A stretch of DNA of 61,278 bases. It comes from Desulfovibrio sp. X2. GTDB taxonomy: Bacteria; Desulfobacterota; Desulfovibrionia; Desulfovibrionales; Desulfovibrionaceae. A program made the translations under genes and the position numbers. Below are positions 18,307 to 27,114 of this stretch, piece after piece; within the stretch, counting starts at the first letter, position 1; every line of letters starts with the position of its first letter. The stretch lies in NCBI RefSeq assembly GCF_000422205.1, contig NZ_ATHV01000025.1:1-61278 (forward strand). Direction: 5' to 3'. The notes under the pieces were generated by a model. The model worked only from the letters and a program-made list of their open reading frames with translations, did no database searches and was not told the origin of the DNA.

Positions 18307-18945
18307 CTAGGAAAGCGGCTCGAAGAGGCCGTTCTCCGAGTGGTAGCCGAGCAGCTCTCCCTTCTCGAGGTCGAAATACCAGCCGTGGAGGGAGAGCCGC
18401 CGCTCGGCGACCCGGGCGGCCACGAAGGGGAACGAGACCAGGTTCTCCAGGGACAGGAGGATGACCGCCTGCTCCACGGCGCGCTGCAGCAGCTTGGCGT
18501 CCTTGCCGGGCAGCGCCCGGCTCACCTGGTCGCGCACGTGCTCCGCCATGGACATCCAGCGGGAGATGAAGCTCTCCCCGCCGCAGCCGCACCCGCACCG
18601 CCCCGACATCAGCGCCGAGATGCCGCCGCACGTGGAATGCCCGAGCACGATGATGTGCTCGACCTCCAGGTGGCAGACCGCGAACTCCAGCGCCGCGCTC
18701 ACGCCGTGCATGCCGCCGCCCTGCTCGTAGGGCGGCACCAGGTTGGCCACGTTGCGCACCACGAAGATGTCCCCGGGCGCGCAGTTCGTCAGGATCGCGG
18801 GATCGACCCGCGAATCCGAACAGCCGATGAGCATCGTCTTCGGGCTCTGCCCGTGCTGCAAGGCGTCGAATTGGGAGCTGTCAGGACCGAAATAGTCTTT
18901 CTGGAACGAACGGAAACCGGCGATGAAACGCTTGATGTCTTCCAT
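18307..18945 (-). CDS. Beta-class carbonic anhydrase
   Basis: A 212-residue beta-carbonic anhydrase, interconverting CO2 and bicarbonate. Zinc ligands are Cys42 (in CSDSRVDP, with the Asp44/Arg46 dyad), His103 and Cys106 (LGHSTCGG). NVANLVPPYEQGG is the family core. A short glycine/cysteine-rich insert (SGRCGCGCGGESF, ~114-126) after the third ligand is unusual. It converges with the chemoreceptor gene 30 bp away; its upstream side faces repeat copy 2. Confidence 0.93.
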   Translation of the reverse strand: MEDIKRFIAGFRSFQKDYFGPDSSQFDALQHGQSPKTMLIGCSDSRVDPAILTNCAPGDIFVVRNVANLVPPYEQGGGMHGVSAALEFAVCHLEVEHIIVLGHSTCGGISALMSGRCGCGCGGESFISRWMSMAEHVRDQVSRALPGKDAKLLQRAVEQAVILLSLENLVSFPFVAARVAERRLSLHGWYFDLEKGELLGYHSENGLFEPLS

Positions 18946-19087
18946 GGGAACGCGCGAATGACCTCACTTGCATGATCGTTCGCCCCGCTCCGTCCGCGCA
19001 GGCGGTACCGGAGCATGAGCGGTTCGGGGTATCACGAGGAAGCTGCGCAGTAAACCCGACTGTGGGTCTCGGGATTTTATGCGCTAT

Positions 19088-19683
19088 GCCTCCGGCGGCC
19101 AGGGAGGGCGCCGCCCTCCCGGAACCCTCCCGGCAGGAAGGGGCTCCTCGCCCCTCCCTGCACCCACCCTCGCAAGGGGTGACCCCTTGACCCGCTTCGC
19201 ACGCGAGGCTTGGGCAGGACGGACGGAAGGGGGCCTGGGCGTGGAGGGATGGCCGGGGCAGGCTTGCCGTGCGCGTCGGCTCGGTCGGAAGACCGGGCCG
19301 TTTTTTTCGCCCTCCGCCGGGGACGGCGGAAGCCGAAAAATCCGGCCCGCGCCATCTCCTTTGCCCCTGGAAACACCGACGAGCGCCTCTGAAGGCCCAG
19401 GGCAAAGGAGAGACTGAGAAATCGAAACAGACGGTTCGTTCATGGGCGAGGGGTTCGGGGAGTCCTCCCCGACGGCAACCGTGCCCGGGCTTTTTTCCGC
19501 GCGCCTTGCCGCAGGCGAGGTGCGCGGAAAAAAGCTCGGGCACATTCGTTCCGCGGCCCCCCACGCCCAGGCGGCCTCTGCCCGGTCGTCAATCGTGCCG
19601 CATGCGAAGCGGGTCCAGGCTCAGCCTGGCGCAGGGAGGGTCCAGGGAGGGGGCGCGCAGCCCCCTCCCTGGCCGCCGGAGGC
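19088..19683 (-). repeat. Composite palindromic repeat, copy 2 (inverted)
   Basis: A 596-bp element in reverse orientation relative to copies 1 and 3. Both ends are intact inverted motifs (GCCTCCGGCGGCC at 19088, ending CCGCCGGAGGC at 19673-19683). The module order is the mirror image of copy 1: CAAGGGGTGACCCCTTG palindrome (~19174-19190), long TTTTTTTCG/CGAAAAA hairpin (~19298-19346), TCTCCTTTGCCC/GGGCAAAGGAGA pair (~19351-19411), then a hairpin with GTGCCCGGGCTTTTTTCCGC-type arms (19481-19543). It fills the gap between the carbonic anhydrase and shikimate kinase genes. Confidence 0.85.
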
Positions 19684-19701
19684 ATGCAGCAGCTGCAGCG
19701 G

Positions 19702-20325
19702 CTACAGCAGCCGCAGCTTGTCCTCGATGTCCTGGGCGAGTTCGTCCGGGCTGTTCGCGGCCTGGAGGATGAAGCGGGCGGCCTGCATGTAGAGGGGGTC
19801 GCGGGCGGTGAGGGTGCGGGCGGTCTCCTCGCGCGGGGAGCAGGCGTCGGTGAGTGCCGGGCGCTGGGCGCTGTTGGGGTTGCAGCGCAGGCGGGCACAG
19901 AGGGTGTCCACGTCGGCCATGAGGTAGAAGGTCACGCCGTGGTCGGCGAGGAGCGCGCGGTTGTCCTCGCGCAGCACGATGCCGCCGCCGGTGGCGACGA
20001 TCTGGCCGGTGCGGGTGCAGACCTCGGCGAGGACCTGGTGTTCGAGCTCGCGGAAGGCGTCCCAGCCGTTTTCGGCCACGAAGTCGGCGATGGTGGTGCC
20101 GATGCGTTCCGCGATGAGGGCGTCGGTGTCCACGAAGGGGCGGTCCAGGCGCTTTGCCGCCCGGCGGCCCACGGTGGTCTTGCCGCTGCCGCGCAGCCCC
20201 ACGAGGAAGACGTTGCCGGACGCGCCGGAGGGCGAGGAGAAGGCGCCCGCGCGGTAGACGGCGGTGCGTTCGGCGTCCTCGACCTCGTGCTTGTGCTTGA
20301 TGGCGTTCTTGGGCGGTCTGTTCAT
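19702..20325 (-). CDS. aroK: Shikimate kinase
   Basis: A 207-residue enzyme phosphorylating shikimate with ATP in the aromatic amino acid pathway. P-loop GLRGSGKTTVG (~43-53), the shikimate-site motifs DTDALIAE and FRELEHQVL, the ATGGGIVL glycine motif, and the RPAL lid region are present. About 35 extra residues precede the core, with the unusual lysine/histidine-rich NAIKHKHEVED; an internal start would need GTG and lacks a ribosome binding site. It lies 17 bp downstream of moeA on the same strand. Confidence 0.9.
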   Translation of the reverse strand: MNRPPKNAIKHKHEVEDAERTAVYRAGAFSSPSGASGNVFLVGLRGSGKTTVGRRAAKRLDRPFVDTDALIAERIGTTIADFVAENGWDAFRELEHQVLAEVCTRTGQIVATGGGIVLREDNRALLADHGVTFYLMADVDTLCARLRCNPNSAQRPALTDACSPREETARTLTARDPLYMQAARFILQAANSPDELAQDIEDKLRLL

Positions 20326-20342
20326 GGCGTCGGTTCCGGTGG

Positions 20343-21611
20343 TCAGGCGGAGAGGGGCTGCCCCAGGGGCAGGACCTCGACCTGTTCGTCGGCGTTCAGG
20401 CCCTCGCGGGTGGCGGGGATGCGCACGAGCCCCTGGGCGGCGAGCAGGGTGCGCAGCAGGCCGGACTTGCCCAGGCGCGGATGGGCCAGGGGCAGGGCGT
20501 CGCCGTCTTCTTCCAGGGAGACGCGCAGCCAGTCCTCGCGGCCGTGGCGGGAGGCCACGTTGCGGGCGAGGCGCGCCATGCGGCCGCGTTCCGGGGCGAA
20601 GGCCCGGGGGTCGCCCGTCAGGCGGCGCAGCAGCGGCTTGACGAAGACGTGCATGATGACCTGGGCCGAGGCCACCTGTCCGGGCAGGCCGAGGATGGCG
20701 GCGGAGCCCGCGCGGGCGAGGATGGTGGGCTTGCCGGGGCTCACGGCCACACCGTGCACCAGGAGCTCGGCCTGGGGCAGGGAGGAGAGGGCCGCGACCG
20801 TGCAGTCACGCGCGCCCACGGAGCTGCCGCCGGAGAGGAGGACCACGTCGTGGTCCGCGAGGGCCTTTTCCAGGGCGCGGGCGATGGCCGCGGTGTCGTC
20901 GGGCACGATGCCGAGGCGGTCCGCCTGGGCGCCGCATTCGCGGGCCATGGCGGCCAGGGCGTGGGAGTTCACGTCGCGGATGCGGCCGGGCTTCGGGGTC
21001 TCGTGGGCCGGGACGAGCTCGTCGCCGGTGGAGATGACGGCCACGCGCGGCAGGCGGTGGATGGGCGCCTCGGAAAGGCCCAGGGCGGCCAGCAGGCCGA
21101 TCTCCGGGGCGCGCAGCAGGGTGCCTGCGGCCAGGGCCGGGGTGTTCGCGCGCGCGTCCTCGCCGCGCTGCATGACGTTCTCGCCCGGGGCCACGGGGCG
21201 GCGGAACTCCACGGTCTCTCCGGCCAGGGCCTGGGTGTGCTCGACCATGGCCACGGCGTCGGCGCCGTCGGGCAGCCAGCCGCCGGTGGTGATGGCGGCG
21301 CACCTGCCGGGCTCGAGGGTGAACTCGGGCGGCTTGTGGATGGCGATGGTGGCCTGCCGTTCCAGGTAGGCGGGCAGGGACTCGCCGGCGCCGAAGGTGT
21401 CCGCGGCGCGCACGGCGTAGCCGTCCATGCAGGCGCGGGGGGCCGGGGGCAGGTCCTCGGGCGCGACCACGTCCGCGGCCAGGAAGCGGCCGAAGGCGTC
21501 GTCCAGTCCGGCCGTGACCGCGGGCAGGGCAGGCCAGTCGGCGAGCAGGGCGCGGAACTCGTCCGCGGGCATGAGGGTCAGGAAATTGTGGCTGTTTGCG
21601 GGCTCTGGCAT
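20343..21611 (-). CDS. moeA: Molybdopterin molybdenumtransferase MoeA
   Basis: A protein of 422 residues starting MPEPANSHNFLTLMPADEF at 21611; the frame continues upstream through antisense of the glycosyltransferase and is not coding there. It contains the MoeA domains: RACMDGYAVRAAD (~60-72), GGWLPDGADAVAMVEH, the MoCF motif STGDELV...RIRDVNSHAL, LSGGSSVGARD and PGKPTILA..ILGLPG. MoeA inserts molybdenum (or tungsten) into molybdopterin, needed for formate dehydrogenases and similar enzymes of such organisms. Confidence 0.94.
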   Translation of the reverse strand: MPEPANSHNFLTLMPADEFRALLADWPALPAVTAGLDDAFGRFLAADVVAPEDLPPAPRACMDGYAVRAADTFGAGESLPAYLERQATIAIHKPPEFTLEPGRCAAITTGGWLPDGADAVAMVEHTQALAGETVEFRRPVAPGENVMQRGEDARANTPALAAGTLLRAPEIGLLAALGLSEAPIHRLPRVAVISTGDELVPAHETPKPGRIRDVNSHALAAMARECGAQADRLGIVPDDTAAIARALEKALADHDVVLLSGGSSVGARDCTVAALSSLPQAELLVHGVAVSPGKPTILARAGSAAILGLPGQVASAQVIMHVFVKPLLRRLTGDPRAFAPERGRMARLARNVASRHGREDWLRVSLEEDGDALPLAHPRLGKSGLLRTLLAAQGLVRIPATREGLNADEQVEVLPLGQPLSA

Positions 21612-21758
21612 GGCCGGGAAGGTAGCCGCTCGGCGGTCCCCAGGCAAGGCGAAAGACGGGGAGAAGCGGGGGACGGGGCGGGAAGGGGCTGCGGCGCGGG
21701 GGGATTCGGGGGGCGGGGGCGCTTGCCGGGTGCGGTCGGCTCGCGTAAGCCTCTGGCC

Positions 21759-23015
21759 ATGGATCTCCTCACCGTGGTCATCCCGGTCCATGGCCTGTGG
21801 GACTATACCGCGGCCTGCCTGAAGAGCCTGGCCGCGAGCCTTTCCGGCGACTTCTTCCGCGTGGTGGTGGCGGACAACGCCTCCACGGACGAGACGGGCA
21901 CGGCCTGCGGGCCGCTCGGGAGGGAGCTGTTCGGGGAGCGCTTCAGCCATCTGTGGCTTGCGCGCAACGAGGGCTTCGCGCGGGCGTGCAACGCGGGCGC
22001 GGACGGCTCGGCCTCGCGCTACCTGCTGTTCCTGAACAACGACACGATCTGCGCCGGGAACTGGCTGCCGCCCCTGCTCAAGGCCATGGAGGGCGAGAAG
22101 GGCGTGGGCGCGGTCTCGCCGCTGCTGATATTTCCGGAAGACGGTCCGGGCGGCGCGCCCGCGGACGGCGGCAGGTTCGAGGCGGGCCGGGTGCAGCACG
22201 CGGGCGTGTGCGTGGACCCGAACCTGCACCCGGTGCACGTCTGGTCGCTCTTTCCGCCGGGCCATCCGGCCGTGGGGCGGCGGCGCACGCTGCAGGCGCT
22301 CTCGGCCGCGGCCCTGCTGCTGCCGGGCGGGCTGTTCCGGGAGCTGGGCGGCTTCTGGCCGGGCTTCGTGAACGGCGGGGAGGACATGGACCTCTCGTGC
22401 AGGCTCCGCCGGGCGGGCTACAAGCTGCGGCTGGCCCCGGACAGCGTGATCGAGCACCACACCTCCATGACCCCCGGCCGCTTCGACCACGCGGCGGCGA
22501 ACTCGCGCCTCCTGAACGAGCGCTGCCAGGGCTGCTTCGCGCCGGACCTGCAGCGCGTCTGGCGTTCCGAGGGCTACGAGATGCGCCTCTCCGCCTGGCT
22601 CGAGCCGTATGCCGTGCTGCCTGCGGCGGTGGCGCCCGAGTGGCGCGACGACCCGGCCGAGGCGGTCGCGCGCGAGCCGCTGTGGGAGGCGGGCTACGGC
22701 CTGGCCGCCAAGAGGGCCTCGGAGCGGGGGGAGGCGGGCGAGGTCTGCCGCCTGCTCGGCCTGCGCGCCGGGCTGTTTCCCTCAAAGGAGCATTTCGCGG
22801 CCGCGCTGGCCGGGTCGCTGGCCGCGGGGAACGCTGCCGAGGAGCGGCGCTGGCGGCTGCGCCTGGCCCAGGCCGAGGCCATGCTGGCCAGATCCGGGGA
22901 GCTCCTCGAGCGGGCGCGCGGCGTGATCGGCTGGGCGCGCGGCGCGGGCGAGGCGCAGACGGTGCAGCTCTACGGGGAGTGGCTGCGCGCGCGGACCGGG
23001 GGCGGGGACGGCTGA
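21759..23015 (+). CDS. Family 2 glycosyltransferase
   Basis: A 418-residue protein starting at 21759 (MDLLTVVIPVHGLWDYTAACLKSL). The GT-A fold shows ADNASTDETG, RNEGFARACNAG and the acidic metal motif FLNNDT, then GGFWPGFVNGGEDMDLSCRLRRAGY. The C-terminal ~130 residues are helical and not assigned. There is no membrane anchor. The acceptor and sugar are unknown; GT2 proteins of this type often elongate rhamnan or O-antigen chains. Divergent from moeA by 147 bp. Confidence 0.9.
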   Translation: MDLLTVVIPVHGLWDYTAACLKSLAASLSGDFFRVVVADNASTDETGTACGPLGRELFGERFSHLWLARNEGFARACNAGADGSASRYLLFLNNDTICAGNWLPPLLKAMEGEKGVGAVSPLLIFPEDGPGGAPADGGRFEAGRVQHAGVCVDPNLHPVHVWSLFPPGHPAVGRRRTLQALSAAALLLPGGLFRELGGFWPGFVNGGEDMDLSCRLRRAGYKLRLAPDSVIEHHTSMTPGRFDHAAANSRLLNERCQGCFAPDLQRVWRSEGYEMRLSAWLEPYAVLPAAVAPEWRDDPAEAVAREPLWEAGYGLAAKRASERGEAGEVCRLLGLRAGLFPSKEHFAAALAGSLAAGNAAEERRWRLRLAQAEAMLARSGELLERARGVIGWARGAGEAQTVQLYGEWLRARTGGGDG

Positions 23016-23042
23016 GAAGACGCGCGGCGCGCCCGGCCGACA

Positions 23043-23072
23043 TTGACGCGACATGATTTATTGGTGAAACAT
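23043..23072 (+). promoter_or_regulatory. Possible promoter of the GAK operon
   Basis: TTGACG at 23043-23048 followed after 18 bp by AAACAT at 23067-23072, in the only AT-richer stretch of the 135-bp gap before the XXXCH gene. The -10 match is poor, so this is tentative. Confidence 0.3.
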
Positions 23073-23150
23073 GGCTAGTCTGGAAAGGTCCGAACGCACG
23101 CGGCGGGGCGCGCCCTGAGCGCGGCCCGCGCGATCCCCAAGGAGGCTTCC

Positions 23151-23834
23151 ATGGCCGGCAGGAAATCGAAGGTCGAATTCGTGATGGCGCGCGAGCGCAT
23201 GGCGGAGTTCTTCCGCAAGCTCGCCGACGCGGTGCAGGACGGCAGCGTGGAGCTGGACGGCGGCTCGCTGGACCTGCACGACTTCAGCAAGCTCAAGGTC
23301 TCGGTCAAGGCCTCGGGCGGCGCCTATCTCATCTCGCTCGGCGTGAAGAAGGAGGAGAAGGAGGCCCCCTCGGTCTGCGTGTGCACCACCGAGGTCTGCA
23401 CCTGCGGCGCCGCGCCCGGCTCGCCCAGGGCGGCGGAGGCGGCCGAGGCCCCCAAGGCCCCCGCGAAGGCGGCGGCCAAGACAGGGGCGAAGGCGGCGGC
23501 CAAGGCCCCGCGGGCGAAGGCCCCCGAGACGGCCGGACCGGGCGGCAAGCCCCGCTACAAGGGGCTCAAGAAGCGGCTCAAGGAGCACTGGAAGGCGGTC
23601 AGGGACGCCCTGCTCGCGGGCAACCTGCCCGAGGACGCGGCCTACGAGGCCTTTGCCGCGGAGTTCAAGGCCATGCTGACCTACCCGGGCAAGGGCGAGG
23701 AACATTACGCGGCCAACGCCGAGGCCCTGCGCGAGCTGGCCGAGGCCATGCGCACGCGCGACATCGCAGAGGTGCGGCTCGCGGCGGCCATGATCGACAA
23801 GTTGAAGAAGGAGTGCCACGCCAGGTACAAGTAG
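23151..23834 (+). CDS. GAK system XXXCH protein
   Basis: A 227-residue protein matching the family named in TIGRFAM/NCBI as 'GAK system XXXCH protein'. The N-terminal ~70 residues (KVEFVMARERMAEFFRKLADAV...LKVSVKASGG) resemble the amphi-Trp fold of its neighbour. A cysteine cluster CVCTTEVCTCG follows (~79-89), then an Ala/Lys/Pro-rich linker (~95-130) like a histone H1 tail. The helical C-terminal domain ends in the signature ECHARYK (Cys222-His223). A good ribosome binding site (AAGGAGG) precedes the ATG. It is the first gene of the cassette. No biochemical function is known; the C-terminal Cys-His suggests a metal or modification site. Confidence 0.85.
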   Translation: MAGRKSKVEFVMARERMAEFFRKLADAVQDGSVELDGGSLDLHDFSKLKVSVKASGGAYLISLGVKKEEKEAPSVCVCTTEVCTCGAAPGSPRAAEAAEAPKAPAKAAAKTGAKAAAKAPRAKAPETAGPGGKPRYKGLKKRLKEHWKAVRDALLAGNLPEDAAYEAFAAEFKAMLTYPGKGEEHYAANAEALRELAEAMRTRDIAEVRLAAAMIDKLKKECHARYK

Positions 23835-23884
23835 GGCCGGGCGGCCGCCACGCCGCCACCGGACCGTAACACCCAGACGATATC

Positions 23885-25072
23885 ATGAAAAAAATGGAAG
23901 TGATCAAGCTCACCCAGGCGGATGCCGCGCGTTGCGCGCTCGTGGACCTGACACAGGTCCCGCGCGAGGTCACGGAAGAGGACGCCGCCGTCTACCGTCG
24001 CGTCATCTCGACGGAAATCACCGAGGAGCAGGCGGAGCGCATCGCGGTTCCGCGGCGCGCCCACCCCACCCAGGAGGACGTGCTCGCCGTGCACTGGCAC
24101 CCCGAGTACGTGCCCATGGAGCTCATCCGACGCCGCGTGGAGACGCTCTACCCGCAGCACGAGGCCGAGCTCATCATCCCCACGCAGCACAACGAGATCC
24201 TGGAGTGGGGCGACTACGCTGGCGTGGAGGTGGACTGCTACTCCTCGGGCTTCAACCGCAAGGTCCAGCTGCTGCTGCATTTCCGCAAGGAGAACGTGGC
24301 CGGGGAGCGGGCGCACACCCTGCGCTCCATGCTCTCGCACACCTTCGAGTACCGCTCCTCGCAGCTCTTCGAGTTCCTGGACTCGGCCAGCCTTCCGGCC
24401 ATGGAGGAGCGCCGCCTGCAGGCGGCGGAGGCCTGCAACGCGGACGCCGACATCGTTGAGTTCGCGGCCATCTTCTCGGCCAAGCTGCGCTCGCTGATCG
24501 AGGACAACTGGTCCGCGACCCCGCGCGACGCCATCAAGAACAAGCTCTTGCGCAACTTCCTGGACGAGTTCCGGCCGACCTACGGCGACCTGCTCCTGAA
24601 CAAGACCCAGGTCTACCTGAAGGCGCTCAAGGAGCTGGTCAAGCAGCGCTTCTCCCTGACATACTTCTACCGCGCCTCGGAGATCATCGAGGAGGCGCGC
24701 AGCCTGGGCGCGGGCGTGGTCATTCCGCACCCGGAGCAGTTCTGGCCCATCCTGCTGGCCGACTACGACGTGGACGGCATCGAGGTCTGGAACCCGCAGT
24801 CGCGGGAGTACACGGAGTTCCTCATCCGCGCGGTCAACCGGCAGAACGACTACCGCTGCCGCGAGCAGCGCCAGCTGCTGATCTTCATGGGCGACGACTG
24901 CCACATGAGCGAGAAGCTGAAGGACCCGGCCCTGCAGGATCCGGAGAAGGCCGCGCGCGAGATCGGGCTGCAGCCTGCCTGGGACGACCTGGCGGTGCGC
25001 AAGAGCCTGATCCTGTGCGGCGTCTCCCGCGCCGGGGTCATCGACGAATACAGGGCGCGGCTCAACGGCTAG
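23885..25072 (+). CDS. GAK-associated PHP-like hydrolase domain protein
   Basis: A 395-residue cytoplasmic protein. VLAVHWHPEYVPMELI (~67-82) resembles the first HxH metal motif of PHP phosphoesterases; later histidine motifs occur in IPTQHNEI, GVVIPHPEQFWPIL and FMGDDCHMSEKL, in the order expected for PHP-type metal ligands. The middle is helical. An alternative start at the ATG 9 bp downstream (MEVIK) is possible. It lies between the XXXCH and amphi-Trp genes with 50- and 24-bp gaps. The enzyme activity is inferred from motifs only. Confidence 0.7.
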   Translation: MKKMEVIKLTQADAARCALVDLTQVPREVTEEDAAVYRRVISTEITEEQAERIAVPRRAHPTQEDVLAVHWHPEYVPMELIRRRVETLYPQHEAELIIPTQHNEILEWGDYAGVEVDCYSSGFNRKVQLLLHFRKENVAGERAHTLRSMLSHTFEYRSSQLFEFLDSASLPAMEERRLQAAEACNADADIVEFAAIFSAKLRSLIEDNWSATPRDAIKNKLLRNFLDEFRPTYGDLLLNKTQVYLKALKELVKQRFSLTYFYRASEIIEEARSLGAGVVIPHPEQFWPILLADYDVDGIEVWNPQSREYTEFLIRAVNRQNDYRCREQRQLLIFMGDDCHMSEKLKDPALQDPEKAAREIGLQPAWDDLAVRKSLILCGVSRAGVIDEYRARLNG

Positions 25073-25096
25073 CCGCGAGCGCGCCACGGAGGCTCA

Positions 25097-25417
25097 ATGT
25101 CCGATTTCAAGCAGTTCAAGTACGACTCCGTCCAGGACATGCAGACCGTGATCAAGTACCTGGACGCCATCGCGGAAGGTTTCCGCACGGGCGAGCTGAC
25201 CTTCACCCGCGAGGGCGAGAGCATGGTCTTCAAGCCCGGCGGGCTGCTCGGCTTCACGGTCGAGGCCAAGTCCAAGGGGGTCAGGCGCAAGCTCAAGATC
25301 TCCCTGGGCTGGAAGGAGCAGGAGACGAACGGCGACGCCTGCGTGCCGCCCCTGCACATCCAGGCCGGCGCGGCGTCCGCCGCGGGCGGCGCCTCCCGCG
25401 GGGAAAAGGACGAGTAA
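25097..25417 (+). CDS. Amphi-Trp domain protein
   Basis: A 106-residue protein with a single amphi-Trp domain, the family named for an amphipathic pattern ending near a conserved Trp. Residues ~20-80 include AIAEGFRTGELTFTREGESMVFKPGGLLGFTVEAK and KLKISLGWKE with the Trp (~75). The last ~25 residues are low-complexity Ala/Gly. A GGAGG ribosome binding site sits 7 nt before the ATG. Genes of this family are regular members of the GAK cassette; function unknown. Confidence 0.88.
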   Translation: MSDFKQFKYDSVQDMQTVIKYLDAIAEGFRTGELTFTREGESMVFKPGGLLGFTVEAKSKGVRRKLKISLGWKEQETNGDACVPPLHIQAGAASAAGGASRGEKDE

Positions 25418-25423
25418 CCGGCC

Positions 25424-27058
25424 ATGCAGGACCTGGAACAGAACATCCGCTTCATGCTGCTCGAAGTCACCAAGCAGATGGAGGGGACGCTCAAGGCGCT
25501 GGAAAGCCCGTCCGAGGCGGCCATCGAGAAGATCGAGAACCGCGACAACTACATCGACAACATGAAGAGCGTCATCGAGAACATCTGCTTCTCGCGCCTG
25601 CACGGCGGGGAGACGCTCTCCAAGCGCGGCGTGGACCGGCTGCGGGCCACGCACATCATCTCCAACAACCTGGAGCGGCTGGCCGACCACGCGGTCAACA
25701 TCGTGCGCCAGACCCGCTTCCTGACCGACGGCGAGTTCATCAAGCGCTACGAGTACCGGCCCTTCTTCGACGAGATATTCTCCGCCCTGGAGAAGGTCTA
25801 CGACGCGCTCTTCCGCCAGGACATGTCCCTGGCCTTCAAGATCTGCCTCTCGGAATCCAACCTCGACATGCTCTACAAGAAGCAGTTCGACCGCATCCTG
25901 AACGAGCTGCGCGCGGGCGTGGAGACAGGCAACCTGATCACCACGGTCTTCATCTTCCGCTACCTCGAGCGCGTGGGCGACGCGCTCCTGAACGTGGGCG
26001 AGGCGATCATCTTCTACATCCTGGGCGAGAAGTTCAAGATCCACCAGTACAACGCCCTGCGCGACACGCTGGCGGCCGCGGGGCGCGAGGTGCCCATCTC
26101 CGACGTGGAGTTCCAGTCCATCTGGGGCACGCGCTCGGGCTGCCGCATCGGCCGCGTTCGCGGCGGGCGCGACGGCGGGGCGGACTCCCAGGGCGTCATC
26201 TTCAAGGAAGGCGAGGCCAGGAAGCTCATCCAGGAGAAGATCAACATCGAGCGCTGGGACGAGATCATGCCCGGGCTTCCGCCGCGCATCGTGGCCCTGC
26301 GCGAGGAGGGGGCATCGGCCTCCCTGCTCCTCGAGTTCCTCTCCGGCTGCACCATCCAGGACATCGTCCTCGCGGGCGAGAAGCAGTACCTGGGCGACGC
26401 GCTGCTGCTCCTCGAGGAGACCGCCTCCGAGGTCTGGGAGTTCACCAAGCAGGACACGCCGGTCAACGCCGACTACATCGGCCAGTGCCTCTCGCGCCTG
26501 CCCGACGTCTACCGCCTCTACCCGGACTTCGACACCCCGGTGCGCATGATCGGCGAGGTCGCCATCCCCCCGCTCCGGGGCCTTTTGGGCGAGGCCCGGC
26601 AGCTGGACCGGGCGCTGGCCGCGCCGTTCTCGGTCTTCATCCACGGCGACTTCAACATCAACAACATCGTCTACGACCACGCCAACCAGCGCATCCACTA
26701 CATCGACCTGCACCGCTCGGCCCAGAGCGACTACCTGCAGGACCTCTCGGTGTTCATGGTCTCCAACTTCCGGCTGCCCATCTTCGACGACGCGGCACGC
26801 GAGCGCATCCGGATGGTCATCTCCGAGATCTACAACTTCGGCCGGGAGTTCGCGCGCAAGCACGGGGACGCGACCTACGACGCGAGGCTCTGCCTCGGGC
26901 TCATCCGCTCGCTCCTGACCTCGGTGCGCTTCGAGCTGAACCGCAAGTTCGCCAAGACCATGTACCTGCGCGGCGTCTTCCTGCTCGAGAAGCTCGTGAC
27001 ATCCCACCGGCCGCCGGAGGAGTTCCGTCTCCCCCTGGACGCGCTGTTCATCGACTGA
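25424..27058 (+). CDS. PhoU domain - aminoglycoside phosphotransferase-like kinase fusion
   Basis: A 544-residue two-domain protein. Residues ~1-215 form PhoU-like helical bundles, with NLERLADHAVNIV and YLERVGDALLNVGEA as the paired E-x-x-D metal motifs. Residues ~265-540 have a phosphotransferase (APH/choline-kinase-like) fold: the catalytic loop HGDFNINNIVYD begins at His407, followed by the metal-binding IDLHRS in place of DFD/DFG. A linker with glycine/arginine repeats joins them. This suggests a small-molecule or protein kinase controlled by a PhoU module. It lies 6 bp after the amphi-Trp gene. Confidence 0.85.
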   Translation: MQDLEQNIRFMLLEVTKQMEGTLKALESPSEAAIEKIENRDNYIDNMKSVIENICFSRLHGGETLSKRGVDRLRATHIISNNLERLADHAVNIVRQTRFLTDGEFIKRYEYRPFFDEIFSALEKVYDALFRQDMSLAFKICLSESNLDMLYKKQFDRILNELRAGVETGNLITTVFIFRYLERVGDALLNVGEAIIFYILGEKFKIHQYNALRDTLAAAGREVPISDVEFQSIWGTRSGCRIGRVRGGRDGGADSQGVIFKEGEARKLIQEKINIERWDEIMPGLPPRIVALREEGASASLLLEFLSGCTIQDIVLAGEKQYLGDALLLLEETASEVWEFTKQDTPVNADYIGQCLSRLPDVYRLYPDFDTPVRMIGEVAIPPLRGLLGEARQLDRALAAPFSVFIHGDFNINNIVYDHANQRIHYIDLHRSAQSDYLQDLSVFMVSNFRLPIFDDAARERIRMVISEIYNFGREFARKHGDATYDARLCLGLIRSLLTSVRFELNRKFAKTMYLRGVFLLEKLVTSHRPPEEFRLPLDALFID

Positions 27059-27114
27059 ACCCGGCCTCGCCCGACGAAGACCGCCGGAGCGGACCCAAGC
27101 GCCAAGGAATGACA

